The notes under the pieces are model-generated. The model was not told the origin of the DNA. It worked only from the letters and a program-made list of their open reading frames with translations, and ran no database searches. Positions 24,519-31,914 of a DNA stretch of 52,952 nucleotides are shown piece after piece (the first letter of the stretch is position 1; every line of letters starts with the position of its first letter). The stretch is from Bdellovibrio sp. (GTDB taxonomy: Bacteria; UBA10199; 2-02-FULL-44-16; DYJF01), in contig DYJF01000007.1 of assembly GCA_020723205.1 (NCBI GenBank), positions 1 to 52,952 on the forward strand, in the 5' to 3' direction. The translations under genes and the position numbers were made by a program.

Positions 24519-27500
24519 TTATCGCAATCTGAACCTTATCGCTCCGTCGATCTCATATCTTCCGTTGGAGCTCTGCGAACCTTTGAGCAGGATATTGTCG
24601 GTGATGAGATACTCGCCAGTCACCGTCTGCGTCGCATCCTGCGTGTTTATGTCCGTTGCAAAATCTATGTTCAACCTGTCCGATATCTGTTTTCCGACCT
24701 TGACCCTCGATACGGTCTGCGAAGTGGGGTCGGCCGCTTCGAGGCGGAAGGTGTCCAGATGGGCGAACTTCGAGATCGGCTTTTCAACCACGTGCGTCAG
24801 CTGCTGCGCCGCCATTGACACTCCGAACTGCTGGCCCGTCTGCGCCGAATATTGCTGTCTCTCCGTTTCCGTCAGGCCGAACATGATGAGGGATATCACA
24901 TCCCGCTTTTCCAACGGGCCGGACGGCGACGTTGCGGACAGGTCAAGCGCGAGGTTGTCGGTGGTGCCGTGCGCGACTATCGTCACGTTGTAGATGTTGA
25001 TCTCTTTCTGGGCGGTCGCTTCAAGATAGGGGTTCGCCGAATCGCGCAATTCCATGAACCCCCTTGTGATGTCAAAATCGAGATTCATGTACCTGATCTT
25101 TCCCTCCACCACGTCAACGACCCCTACGAACTCCGGCTTCTTCCTCGTGCCCTTGATCTGCAGGTCGGAGCGCAGCCATATGTCGCCGACATTGTTCTTG
25201 ATCATAAGGTCGCCGGTGTTCCTAATGCGAAGGTCGAGCCGAGGCGAGAAAGTTATCTCCATCTCCTTTTGTTTCTTCGCCACGGCCGACGGCGCGGTAA
25301 GGGATTCGAATATATTGAAATCCTTCGTATACTTTCCGTCCAGAATGTTGATGTCGCCGGCAAGCAGCGGCTGCGGGAACTGGCCGGTAAGTTTAAGATC
25401 GCCGTCGAACTCCATGCGGAACGAATTGTCCTCGGTGCGGTAACGAAGATTCTTCCCTTCGAGGACAAGATCGCTGCCCGCCACCGACAAGCCGCTGTGC
25501 GTGATCCCTCCTTTGAGCGAGAACCTGCCGTCGTCGATGGCTCCGGTCACACCTTCGAAGCCGATGGAATGCCCGCTGAAGAGCAGCGCTCCCTTCACAT
25601 GCTCGAGCGGGAGGCGGACCTTGCGCGGAGAGATCGAGCAGCCCTTGAGGTCGAGACGGCCGTTGACGGCCGGATTTGACGCAGGACCGCTTACGGAAAG
25701 CTTGAGCTCCGCCGGCCCCGACGCCTCGCGGACCAGGAACCCGAGCGGGGCCAAAAGTGAGAGGTCCACGGCGCCGCCTGCGTTGAGTGAAATAGCGCCG
25801 CCGGTCGCAACGCTTCCGGAGACATCGAGGCGGCTTCCCGTCGCATCGTCCAAATACGAGATCTTCTTTATCTGCCACCGCTTCGGCGCGTACTGATACG
25901 AAGTGTCTATCGTGAGGCCGGGGCCCGGATCTCCCCACAGACGGAAGGAGCCCGCCACCAGGTCAATCGTGAGCGGCTGCTCCAAGTGCTGCGGACTGAA
26001 TTTCGCTATGGCAAGGTCGACGTCCCTAAAAACAATCTTTTTCCGCGCGATGTCGAGCACCGCCGCCACCCTGTCGAAAGGAAGGCCGTGAAGTTTCCCG
26101 TCGACGATCTCGGCCGTCGCCCTTCCGGTGAAGTTAAGATGCGGGCCTTTGATCGTTATCTCTCCGGTGCCGGTTCCCGAAAGCCCTATGGAAGAAAGGG
26201 ATTCGCCTACAGGGTGCCTATCGAGCCGCCCTTTTAGGTCGATGTCCTTTGCGCGCGTGTTGTCGGCGGTCTTTTTTCCGAGGCGGATATTGAGATCGGC
26301 GCTCCCAGTATGCCTGCCGCCCTGTATCACGTTCCACTTGAACGCCATGTTGTCATATGTCGCTTCGAGGTCGGTCTCCACGAGCTCCGCCACGATCGGC
26401 TTGTAGCCGCCATCGCGCGTCGTTCCCTTCACCTTCGCTTTGAAGGCCTTGCCCCATCCTTCGATACCGGCCGTCACGTCCGATCTTCCGAAGATAGGGT
26501 GAAAATGCTCGTTCTTGAACTTGTCGAAAAGCAGCTCGACCGGAAAACCAGTACCGCTCCCTTTGAAGGACATCTTCTTTTTTGCGATATCAACAAGACC
26601 GTCGAACTTAATCGCATCGGCGCCGGCCACTACCCGCCCGTCGGGTATCGTGATCTGCCCCCTCTTCCATTCCGCCTTAGCGTGCACGCCTATCGGGACT
26701 TCGGGCGATATCCTGAAGCGGTGGACGAAATCGGCCTCCGCTTTTCCCTGACTCTCCGAGGGCAAAAAACCGCTGCCGGAGATCTTCACGGAACCCGAAA
26801 GGTCGCCCGCCGTATCGAAAGTGACCAGCTCCCGTCCGATGTAGGGAAGCGTTACGGGTTTCGGAATGTCGAAGCGGGCCTCGAAGTTTCTCGTGTCGGT
26901 GTCGGCCGAGAGCGAACCGGTCAGGTCCCTGCCGGAGATGACGACCGCAAAAGGTTCAAGGACCAGTTTGCTGTCTAGATACTTAAGCTTGGCATCGAGG
27001 CGGTCGACGGAGAGCGCCTCAAGGCGGCCGTCCTCAATATTGAGAGAACCCTTCAGCGCGTTGAGATACGGAAATTCCATCCCCCATTTCGAAAGCGTGG
27101 TCGACGCCTTGACCGTGAGAGATGCGGCTTGGGCGACGGATCTTTCGCCCTTCGCAAGGGCCAACCCGTCGAGGCGCACCATGAGCTCGGTGTCGCCCAA
27201 GAACGACGGCGACAGCTCGAAACGCAGTTCGTCGGTCTTGAGATTCACATCTCCCGCGAACGAAACGTCGACGCCCCGCACGACGCTGTCCCTGATTATG
27301 ATGTTCTGAAGCAGAAAGAGGCGCGCGATATTGAGATGGAACGGTTTTTTTCGGGCCGGGGCTGCTGTTTTCGGGAACAAAAGCTTCACATCGTCCAGCT
27401 CAAGCGACGAGATAACGAGCTTTCCCCTCAAAAAATCCAGCGGCCTGTATCTGATGCTTATCTCTTTGGCCCTTCCATCCTTGCCGCCCAAGGCGTCGCT

Positions 27501-27713
27501 GACGTGGAGCCCCGAAATGCGAATACTGCTCCTGAATGGGTTCCAATGAAGGTCCTCGAACGATATCTTCCACGGGCTCTTGACCGTCGCGGCGCCGATG
27601 ACATAGCTCACGGTCTCCGGCCGGCTTAAAATGACGAGGGAGCCGGCGACAAAAAGAACGAAGGCAGCCACCGCCAGAAAAAAGTTTCTCAAGAATTTTC
27701 GTTTTACGCCCAT
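24519..27713 (-). CDS. tamB: TamB-like translocation/assembly module protein (DUF490)
   Basis: 1064 residues. One N-terminal membrane anchor (about 10-30) is followed by a long, repetitive beta-rich periplasmic body with AsmA-like strands ('KISGLHVSDALGG', 'DLKGRLDRH', 'LNFTGRATAEIVDGK') and the conserved TamB C-terminal domain at about 740-1064 ('GDINILDGKYTKDFNIF', 'LVPCATIV'-equivalent 'NVTIVAHGTTDN', 'GPLEKRDVISLIMFG', 'KQISDRLNIDFATDIN'). TamB-type proteins form a hydrophobic groove spanning the periplasm and are linked to phospholipid transfer and outer-membrane protein assembly. Co-transcribed between mpl (one-base gap) and the Omp85 gene. Confidence 0.9.
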   Translation of the reverse strand: MGVKRKFLRNFFLAVAAFVLFVAGSLVILSRPETVSYVIGAATVKSPWKISFEDLHWNPFRSSIRISGLHVSDALGGKDGRAKEISIRYRPLDFLRGKLVISSLELDDVKLLFPKTAAPARKKPFHLNIARLFLLQNIIIRDSVVRGVDVSFAGDVNLKTDELRFELSPSFLGDTELMVRLDGLALAKGERSVAQAASLTVKASTTLSKWGMEFPYLNALKGSLNIEDGRLEALSVDRLDAKLKYLDSKLVLEPFAVVISGRDLTGSLSADTDTRNFEARFDIPKPVTLPYIGRELVTFDTAGDLSGSVKISGSGFLPSESQGKAEADFVHRFRISPEVPIGVHAKAEWKRGQITIPDGRVVAGADAIKFDGLVDIAKKKMSFKGSGTGFPVELLFDKFKNEHFHPIFGRSDVTAGIEGWGKAFKAKVKGTTRDGGYKPIVAELVETDLEATYDNMAFKWNVIQGGRHTGSADLNIRLGKKTADNTRAKDIDLKGRLDRHPVGESLSSIGLSGTGTGEITIKGPHLNFTGRATAEIVDGKLHGLPFDRVAAVLDIARKKIVFRDVDLAIAKFSPQHLEQPLTIDLVAGSFRLWGDPGPGLTIDTSYQYAPKRWQIKKISYLDDATGSRLDVSGSVATGGAISLNAGGAVDLSLLAPLGFLVREASGPAELKLSVSGPASNPAVNGRLDLKGCSISPRKVRLPLEHVKGALLFSGHSIGFEGVTGAIDDGRFSLKGGITHSGLSVAGSDLVLEGKNLRYRTEDNSFRMEFDGDLKLTGQFPQPLLAGDINILDGKYTKDFNIFESLTAPSAVAKKQKEMEITFSPRLDLRIRNTGDLMIKNNVGDIWLRSDLQIKGTRKKPEFVGVVDVVEGKIRYMNLDFDITRGFMELRDSANPYLEATAQKEINIYNVTIVAHGTTDNLALDLSATSPSGPLEKRDVISLIMFGLTETERQQYSAQTGQQFGVSMAAQQLTHVVEKPISKFAHLDTFRLEAADPTSQTVSRVKVGKQISDRLNIDFATDINTQDATQTVTGEYLITDNILLKGSQSSNGRYEIDGAIRFRLR

Positions 27714-27714
27714 G

Positions 27715-29124
27715 CTATATTATCCTGCGCCTTTTCAGGCCTTCAAACAGGCGTCTCGGCAGATCGTCGAACGCGCCGTTCGACATGAAAAGCACGACAT
27801 CTTCCGCGCTGATGTTTCTCAGGGCGAACTCGAGGAGGTTGTCCGATCTCGGGATGTAATGCGCGTCTATCCCCTTTCTCATGAGCGTGTCCGCGACGCT
27901 CTGAACGTCGAGCCGCTCGCTCTCGGGTATCTTGTCTGAACGGAATATGCCGCCTATCAGAACGCGGTCCGCCTTCGAGAGCGCGTCGATGAAGCCGTCT
28001 CTGAAGACGTTGCGCCTGCTCGTGTTCGAGCGCGGCTCGAACACCGCCCAGATGCGCCTTTCGGGATATCTCTGGCGCATCGCCTCGATGGTCTTCGCGA
28101 CCGCGGTCGGGTGATGCGCGAAATCATCGACGACCACGACCGACTTTACCTCCCCCACAATCTCCTGTCTTCGTTTCACGCCTTCGAAGGTCTCAAGACC
28201 CCTTTTGATCTTCGCGATACCGACGCCGTATTCGCTCAACAGCGCGACCGCTCCCACAATGTTGGCAAGATTGTGCGCTCCGGACATGCCGGTCTTGAGG
28301 GTCACCGGGGTTCCCGGACCTGCGATCTCGAAGCTCATTCCCTCTTCCGAAGCAGCCACGTTTTTCGGATAATAGTTGAACCCTTCGTTCAGGCCGTAGG
28401 TCACAACGCGCCCTTTCGCGAGCTTTGCCGCCTCCATCACGTTCGCGTCCTCGCCGTTACAAACGAGGAGCCCGTCCGGCGGAAGGATGGCCATTAGCTT
28501 TCTAAACGACTCCTTGACGTGATCAAGATCGCGGTAGATATCCGCATGATCGAACTCTATAGATGTCAGAAGGACCGCCTGCGGCAGATAATGCAGAAAT
28601 TTGGGGCCCTTGTCGAAAAACGCGGTGTCGTATTCGTCCCCTTCGATGACGAAGATGCGCCCGCCACCGGCGTGCGCGCTCTTGCCGAAGTTCTTTCCGA
28701 CCCCGCCGATCAGAAAACCCGGGTCCTCTCCCGCCGAAGTAAACAGCCATGCAAGAAGGGTCGAGGTGGTCGTTTTGCCGTGCGTCCCCGCGATAACGAC
28801 CGGTATCTTTCCCTTGAGAAAGAATTCCGCCACCGCTTGCGGCATCGAACGATAGGAAAGGCCCAGGCGCATTACCTCCTGCGCCTCCGGATTCATCTTC
28901 GTGATGACGTTGCCGATGACAACGAGGTCCGGTCTTTCTTCGAGGTTCGACGGGGAATATCCCTCGTAGATCTTGATCTTGAGTTCCGAGAGCTGGTCGC
29001 TCATCGGTGGATAGAGCTTTTCGTCGCTGCCTGTCACACGGTAGCCCTTTTCGACGAAAAGGCGCGCAAGAGAGCCCATCCCTGTCCCGCCGATACCCAA
29101 CATGTGAATATGTTCGTTCTCCAT
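27715..29124 (-). CDS. mpl: Mpl, UDP-N-acetylmuramate:L-Ala-gamma-D-Glu-meso-DAP ligase
   Basis: Peptidoglycan recycling enzyme that attaches a recovered tripeptide to UDP-MurNAc. 469 residues. N-terminal nucleotide-sugar loop MLGIGGTGMGSLA (8-20), ATP loop GTHGKTTT at 113-120, and the Mpl-typical EGDEYDTAFFDKGPKFLHY segment that separates it from MurC. The start was set at ATG 29124, with AGGGG eight bases upstream; a GTG at 29133 in frame is too close to that site. LdcA, encoded at 34.9 kb, trims recycled tetrapeptides to the tripeptide used by Mpl, so the window carries two successive recycling steps. Heads the mpl-tamB-Omp85 operon. Confidence 0.94.
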   Translation of the reverse strand: MENEHIHMLGIGGTGMGSLARLFVEKGYRVTGSDEKLYPPMSDQLSELKIKIYEGYSPSNLEERPDLVVIGNVITKMNPEAQEVMRLGLSYRSMPQAVAEFFLKGKIPVVIAGTHGKTTTSTLLAWLFTSAGEDPGFLIGGVGKNFGKSAHAGGGRIFVIEGDEYDTAFFDKGPKFLHYLPQAVLLTSIEFDHADIYRDLDHVKESFRKLMAILPPDGLLVCNGEDANVMEAAKLAKGRVVTYGLNEGFNYYPKNVAASEEGMSFEIAGPGTPVTLKTGMSGAHNLANIVGAVALLSEYGVGIAKIKRGLETFEGVKRRQEIVGEVKSVVVVDDFAHHPTAVAKTIEAMRQRYPERRIWAVFEPRSNTSRRNVFRDGFIDALSKADRVLIGGIFRSDKIPESERLDVQSVADTLMRKGIDAHYIPRSDNLLEFALRNISAEDVVLFMSNGAFDDLPRRLFEGLKRRRII

Positions 29125-29159
29125 CGGGCACACCCCTACTGTTAGAGTTTTAACCCCAT

Positions 29160-29188
29160 AAAATAACCGGATTTTCGATTTATTTCAA
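29160..29188 (-). promoter_or_regulatory. Candidate promoter of mpl-tamB-Omp85
   Basis: Minus strand: -35 TTGAAA (29183-29188) and -10 TATTTT (29160-29165) with a 17-bp spacer, just downstream of the terminator of the preceding lipoprotein gene and about 40 bases before the mpl start. Confidence 0.5.
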
Positions 29189-29212
29189 GGATTTATAAGG
29201 CGTTTTGAAAAT

Positions 29213-29247
29213 AAAAGGGGCCCTCTCCTGAAAGTCGGATGGGCCCC
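29213..29247 (-). terminator. Rho-independent terminator of the lipoprotein module
   Basis: Minus-strand stem GGGGCCC (29247-29241) / GGGCCCC (29223-29217) with a 17-base loop, followed by TTTTATTTT. It begins 19 bases after the stop of the 29266-30225 lipoprotein gene and separates that module from mpl. Confidence 0.85.
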
Positions 29248-29265
29248 ATTCGTTTCGATAACTTT

Positions 29266-30225
29266 TTACAAGCTTCCTTGCTGCCGCTCTCGCTCCTGCA
29301 CGCGTATGAGCTGGCGCTCACCGTCAGGATCGTGACACGTCATGCTCGAGCTGCCGAAATCCCTGACCGTGAACGACGTATGCATATCGGTCGCAAGCTC
29401 TTCTGCGTTCTCCGACAGTATTCCGCCCGCACCCGAAACGACCGTGACATTTATCACAGTTGCCATCTCGTACCCGCCCGCCGGAGCGAACGTCACTTCA
29501 TATTCGCTGTACTGTGCGTCCTCCCATACAGACAGCGTTCCGTCGACCGGCGTGCCGTCGTCCTTTTCGATCTTGACCGTCGCGTTCGTTACGGTCGCGT
29601 CGTCAAGCGGCTTTGTGAAGACGATCTTCACCGGCCTGCACGGCGCCACATGGGGCTGTTCGTCATATGGTCTGATGAAAAGGACGGAGAACAACGCCGT
29701 GTCTATTACCCCCTCGTCGTCGCCGAATTCGTTGGGAATGCCGTCCGCGTCCGAATCCTGACCGTAGAAGGAATATATCCCGTCTCCGCCGAGACCTGCG
29801 ATATCATCAAGCATCGCCATTTCCATATTGCGCAGGCGCATCTGGCCCAAGTCAACGTCTTCGCCGTCCTCCACGGTCAAGGCCGTTATCCCGTTGAGCG
29901 CGAGATACCCCAATCGCTGCCCGTTCCCGTCGAGGAATCCGAACATCCAGTTGCCGTTCCTCACCCTGACCCTCCACCGGTTGTTCGCAGGATCGATCTC
30001 CCCCTCCTTTTGAGAACCATCGGAACCATATGCCGCGACCGCACACACATCGCCTATGCAGCCGCTTGCGCCGTAATCCTTAACTACCGATGCCGCGACT
30101 TCCGACTCGATCTCGCCCGTTATGAGACGCCCCTCGTCTTCCGTGGTCGTTGACGTAGACGAACCGCATGCAGCGACAAAGAACGTTACCGCCAGGACCA
30201 ACAATATTTTTGATATTTTCTTCAT
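29266..30225 (-). CDS. Lipoprotein with beta-sandwich N-domain, calcium-loop-like segment and Ig-like C-domain
   Basis: 319 residues with a type II signal peptide; lipobox FVAAC with acceptor C20. Residues about 33-130 look like a small beta-sandwich ending in VDLGQMRLRNME, a pattern shared with the upstream lipoprotein (IDLGLVRYVNGE). A DSDADGIPNEFGDDEG stretch (about 156-171) resembles thrombospondin type 3/EF-hand-like calcium loops. Residues about 190-295 (VKIVFTKPLDDATVTNATVKI, YEVTFAPAGGY, ILSENAEELATD) match bacterial Ig-like (Big_5/SbsA-type) domains. Probably anchored in the outer membrane. GGGGG six bases before the ATG is the ribosome site. Function unknown; expression likely depends on the module described at 30353 and 31767. 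Confidence 0.8.
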   Translation of the reverse strand: MKKISKILLVLAVTFFVAACGSSTSTTTEDEGRLITGEIESEVAASVVKDYGASGCIGDVCAVAAYGSDGSQKEGEIDPANNRWRVRVRNGNWMFGFLDGNGQRLGYLALNGITALTVEDGEDVDLGQMRLRNMEMAMLDDIAGLGGDGIYSFYGQDSDADGIPNEFGDDEGVIDTALFSVLFIRPYDEQPHVAPCRPVKIVFTKPLDDATVTNATVKIEKDDGTPVDGTLSVWEDAQYSEYEVTFAPAGGYEMATVINVTVVSGAGGILSENAEELATDMHTSFTVRDFGSSSMTCHDPDGERQLIRVQERERQQGSL

Positions 30226-30352
30226 AACGCACCCCCTTGTTTTTTTATTGTTTGTTCTACTGCCGTTCCTTTTACCCCCTTTCCTTTCGGCTGCCTTACA
30301 CCACCATTATCCTCCGCGGCACACGCGGAGACACGCGAAATGACTCTGAAAT
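30226..30352 (-). other. Intergenic segment between the two lipoprotein genes, with a 7-bp stem-loop (30312-30330)
   Basis: A perfect hairpin CTCCGCG (30312-30318) / CGCGGAG (30324-30330), five-base loop, without a T-tract. It may be a processing or attenuation structure rather than a terminator. Downstream on the minus strand a GATAAT sequence (30306-30311) could be a -10 for the second lipoprotein, but no -35 is evident. Confidence 0.45.
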
Positions 30353-30369
30353 GTATTCATGATGAATAC
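30353..30369. promoter_or_regulatory. 17-bp palindrome GTATTCA-TGA-TGAATAC, candidate operator (site 2)
   Basis: Perfect palindrome (7-bp arms, extending to 8 bp around a single central base) just after the stop of the first lipoprotein gene and 128 bases upstream of the second. The arms are identical to the site at 31767-31783. Proposed as a binding site of the neighbouring TIGR02147-family protein; no direct evidence. Confidence 0.55.
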
Positions 30370-30379
30370 GAGCGGGGAA

Positions 30380-30859
30380 TCAGTTCTGACCGTTACCCAT
30401 CTGTCTTCTGGGTTCGTTTTCAGGGATGAACTCGCCGTTGACATAGCGCACGAGGCCCAGATCTATCGGGTCGCCCGCCTCTATTACCTCAAGGCGGTCG
30501 GACCTGTTGCCGGCATCGTCCTGTTCGAAACTGAACGGGCCCACAACGTCATAGAGCATACGAACATCGAACGCGTACGATATTCCCGCCTCGATCTGGA
30601 TCGAAAAGCTCCCGTCGACATCAACAGCCGATTCCCTTGTTGTGGAACCGGACGCAGTTGCGACGACCGTGAGGATCGTAGGGTCCAGCGACTCGTTTGA
30701 AACGCTTTTGGTCTGGATGTTCGAGGTGTCTATCACGCCTTCGATGGTCTGAAGGGTAGGGATATCTCCAGTGGGATTTCCGACCTCGGTAGCATTGCCA
30801 CAGCCGAAGAGCGCCGCGGCTATCAGAATAATAACGGATCTTTTTAAGAGTATTTTCAC
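30380..30859 (-). CDS. Small 'TEVGNP' lipoprotein
   Basis: 159 residues. Type II signal peptide with lipobox LFGC, acceptor C20, immediately followed by GNATEVGNPTG. The T-E-V-G-N-P sequence right after the lipidated cysteine is a pattern I know from many uncharacterised lipoproteins found beside TIGR02147 proteins in Fibrobacter- and Bdellovibrio-like genomes. The rest is a carboxypeptidase-regulatory-like beta-sandwich (VVATASGSTTRESAVDVDGSFSIQIEAG, in pieces; IDLGLVRYVNGEFIPE). Start GTG 30859: AGGAGG lies five bases upstream, and the GTG overlaps the regulator stop as GTGA, so translation is coupled. Function unknown; likely on the outer membrane facing periplasm or surface. Confidence 0.82.
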   Translation of the reverse strand: MKILLKRSVIILIAAALFGCGNATEVGNPTGDIPTLQTIEGVIDTSNIQTKSVSNESLDPTILTVVATASGSTTRESAVDVDGSFSIQIEAGISYAFDVRMLYDVVGPFSFEQDDAGNRSDRLEVIEAGDPIDLGLVRYVNGEFIPENEPRRQMGNGQN

Positions 30860-31695
30860 GACGCCCTCCTTTCCTGCGTCACGCGGAAGAGCTGGAGGTT
30901 CAGCTGATATACATGATCGTCCTCGACCTTCCCGCGCGACTCCAGATAGGAAAGGATCTGCCTTCTGCAATCGTTCAATATCTGCGCGATCTCCTGAACG
31001 TCCTCCCTCCTCAAGGCCATGGTGATCGCTGAAAAGTTCCTCTCGTCGGGCATCTGTGTTCTAAGCGCGTCAAGCGCCAAACGCATCATCTGGTCATGAT
31101 AGAAATATGATGCCGCTGCCTGCGTTTCAGGACCGGTGGTCACGATCGCATCCGCCTGTTTGAGACAGCCCCCCGCGTCCTCGGTCAGGAGTCCCATGCC
31201 TATCAGTTTGCCGATGGCGTCGTCGACATGGAGCGGAGAGACATTGTGGCCTATGGTCCTTGAAATAGTGCGTCTGTCGTTCCTGAACTGCTTCGTCGTG
31301 ACAAGTTCCCGGATGACGGGATAATACCACTTAATCAGATACTCATACTGGCTCTGTTTCAAATTATCCTTATATTTTTTGAAATAGTTAGCCATCTCGA
31401 CGACATAGTTCGCCTTGGCCTCAGGCGTGTCGGCCTGATTTAAGTTCACGAGGATCTCAAAATATCTCTTCTCCCTGCGATTGAGCTTGAGAACCTTCGT
31501 AAAAATCCCCATCGTCGCAGACGTGATATTGCGTTCACCGTTGACAACGAGCAGAAGCTGATTCGGGGATTTAAATCCCGCCCATTTTGAAAAGGTGCGG
31601 TACGAGAAACCCGGATGCACCTCTTTCATCCATCTATACCAGTCTTTGAGGTAACGCCTGAAATCCTCATACTGTAAAACGTCCGGGCGGTTCAT
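30856..31695 (-). CDS. TIGR02147/DUF4423-family protein, putative regulator
   Basis: 279 residues. Matches the TIGR02147 pattern: YEDFRRYLKDWYRWMKE near the start, a helix-turn-helix-like block FSYRTFSKWAGFKSPNQLLLVVNGERNITSATMGIFTKVLKL (given as FSKWAGFKSPNQLLLVV and NGERNIT), then RREKRYFEILVNLNQADTPEAK, a tetra-helical middle and a DUF4423-like winged-helix C-half (ISRTIGHNVSPLHVDDAIGKLIGMGLLTED). The family is abundant but uncharacterised; the fold suggests DNA binding. ATG 31695 was preferred to ATG 31701 because AAAGGGG is eight bases before it but only two before the other. The gene is preceded by a promoter, a 17-bp palindrome and a hairpin that covers the ribosome site. Confidence 0.85.
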   Translation of the reverse strand: MNRPDVLQYEDFRRYLKDWYRWMKEVHPGFSYRTFSKWAGFKSPNQLLLVVNGERNITSATMGIFTKVLKLNRREKRYFEILVNLNQADTPEAKANYVVEMANYFKKYKDNLKQSQYEYLIKWYYPVIRELVTTKQFRNDRRTISRTIGHNVSPLHVDDAIGKLIGMGLLTEDAGGCLKQADAIVTTGPETQAAASYFYHDQMMRLALDALRTQMPDERNFSAITMALRREDVQEIAQILNDCRRQILSYLESRGKVEDDHVYQLNLQLFRVTQERRAS

Positions 31696-31704
31696 ATACA
31701 TGGC

Positions 31705-31734
31705 CCCTTTCGTCCATATTATCTCACGAAAGGG
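31705..31734 (-). promoter_or_regulatory. Hairpin enclosing the Shine-Dalgarno of the TIGR02147 gene
   Basis: On the minus strand CCCTTTCGT (31734-31726), 12-base loop, ACGAAAGGG (31713-31705): a perfect 9-bp stem. The 3' arm contains the AAAGGGG ribosome site, so folding would hide it. Could act as a translational switch, or alternatively as a DNA inverted repeat bound by a protein. Confidence 0.6.
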
Positions 31735-31766
31735 CTTTTGGCCGTAAGCAAATAATGAATAAACTT

Positions 31767-31783
31767 GTATTCATTCTGAATAC
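31767..31783. promoter_or_regulatory. 17-bp palindrome GTATTCA-TTC-TGAATAC, candidate operator (site 1)
   Basis: Same 7-bp arms as at 30353-30369. It lies about 30-45 bases downstream of the predicted transcription start of the regulator gene, i.e. in its leader. Additional half-sites occur nearby on the minus strand (TGTATTC at 31794-31788, TTATTCAT at 31760-31753), consistent with multiple binding units. Confidence 0.6.
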
Positions 31784-31818
31784 AGCGAATACATATAACT
31801 CATTGATATATAAGATAT

Positions 31819-31847
31819 ATATTAGGATTGTTTTCTATTTGGGTCAA
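31819..31847 (-). promoter_or_regulatory. Promoter of the TIGR02147 regulator/lipoprotein operon
   Basis: Minus strand: -35 TTGACC (31842-31847), 17-bp spacer, -10 TAATAT (31819-31824), in an AT-rich island that contrasts with the GC-rich surroundings. Predicted start near 31812, giving a leader of about 115 bases that includes the palindrome and the hairpin. Confidence 0.65.
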
Positions 31848-31914
31848 TTAAGACCACCATTTTCAGATACAACATCCTACTTCGAATCCTGCGCGCCGTG
31901 GAAGCGGTCGGGGG

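Noticed and set aside
30312-30330. Rho-independent terminator after the first lipoprotein gene
   Set aside because: The hairpin is good but no T-tract follows on the minus strand.
31015-31015. tRNA or rRNA genes anywhere in the window
   Set aside because: No cloverleaf with CCA-type ends or rRNA signature sequences recognised on reading; an RNA covariance search would be needed to be certain.
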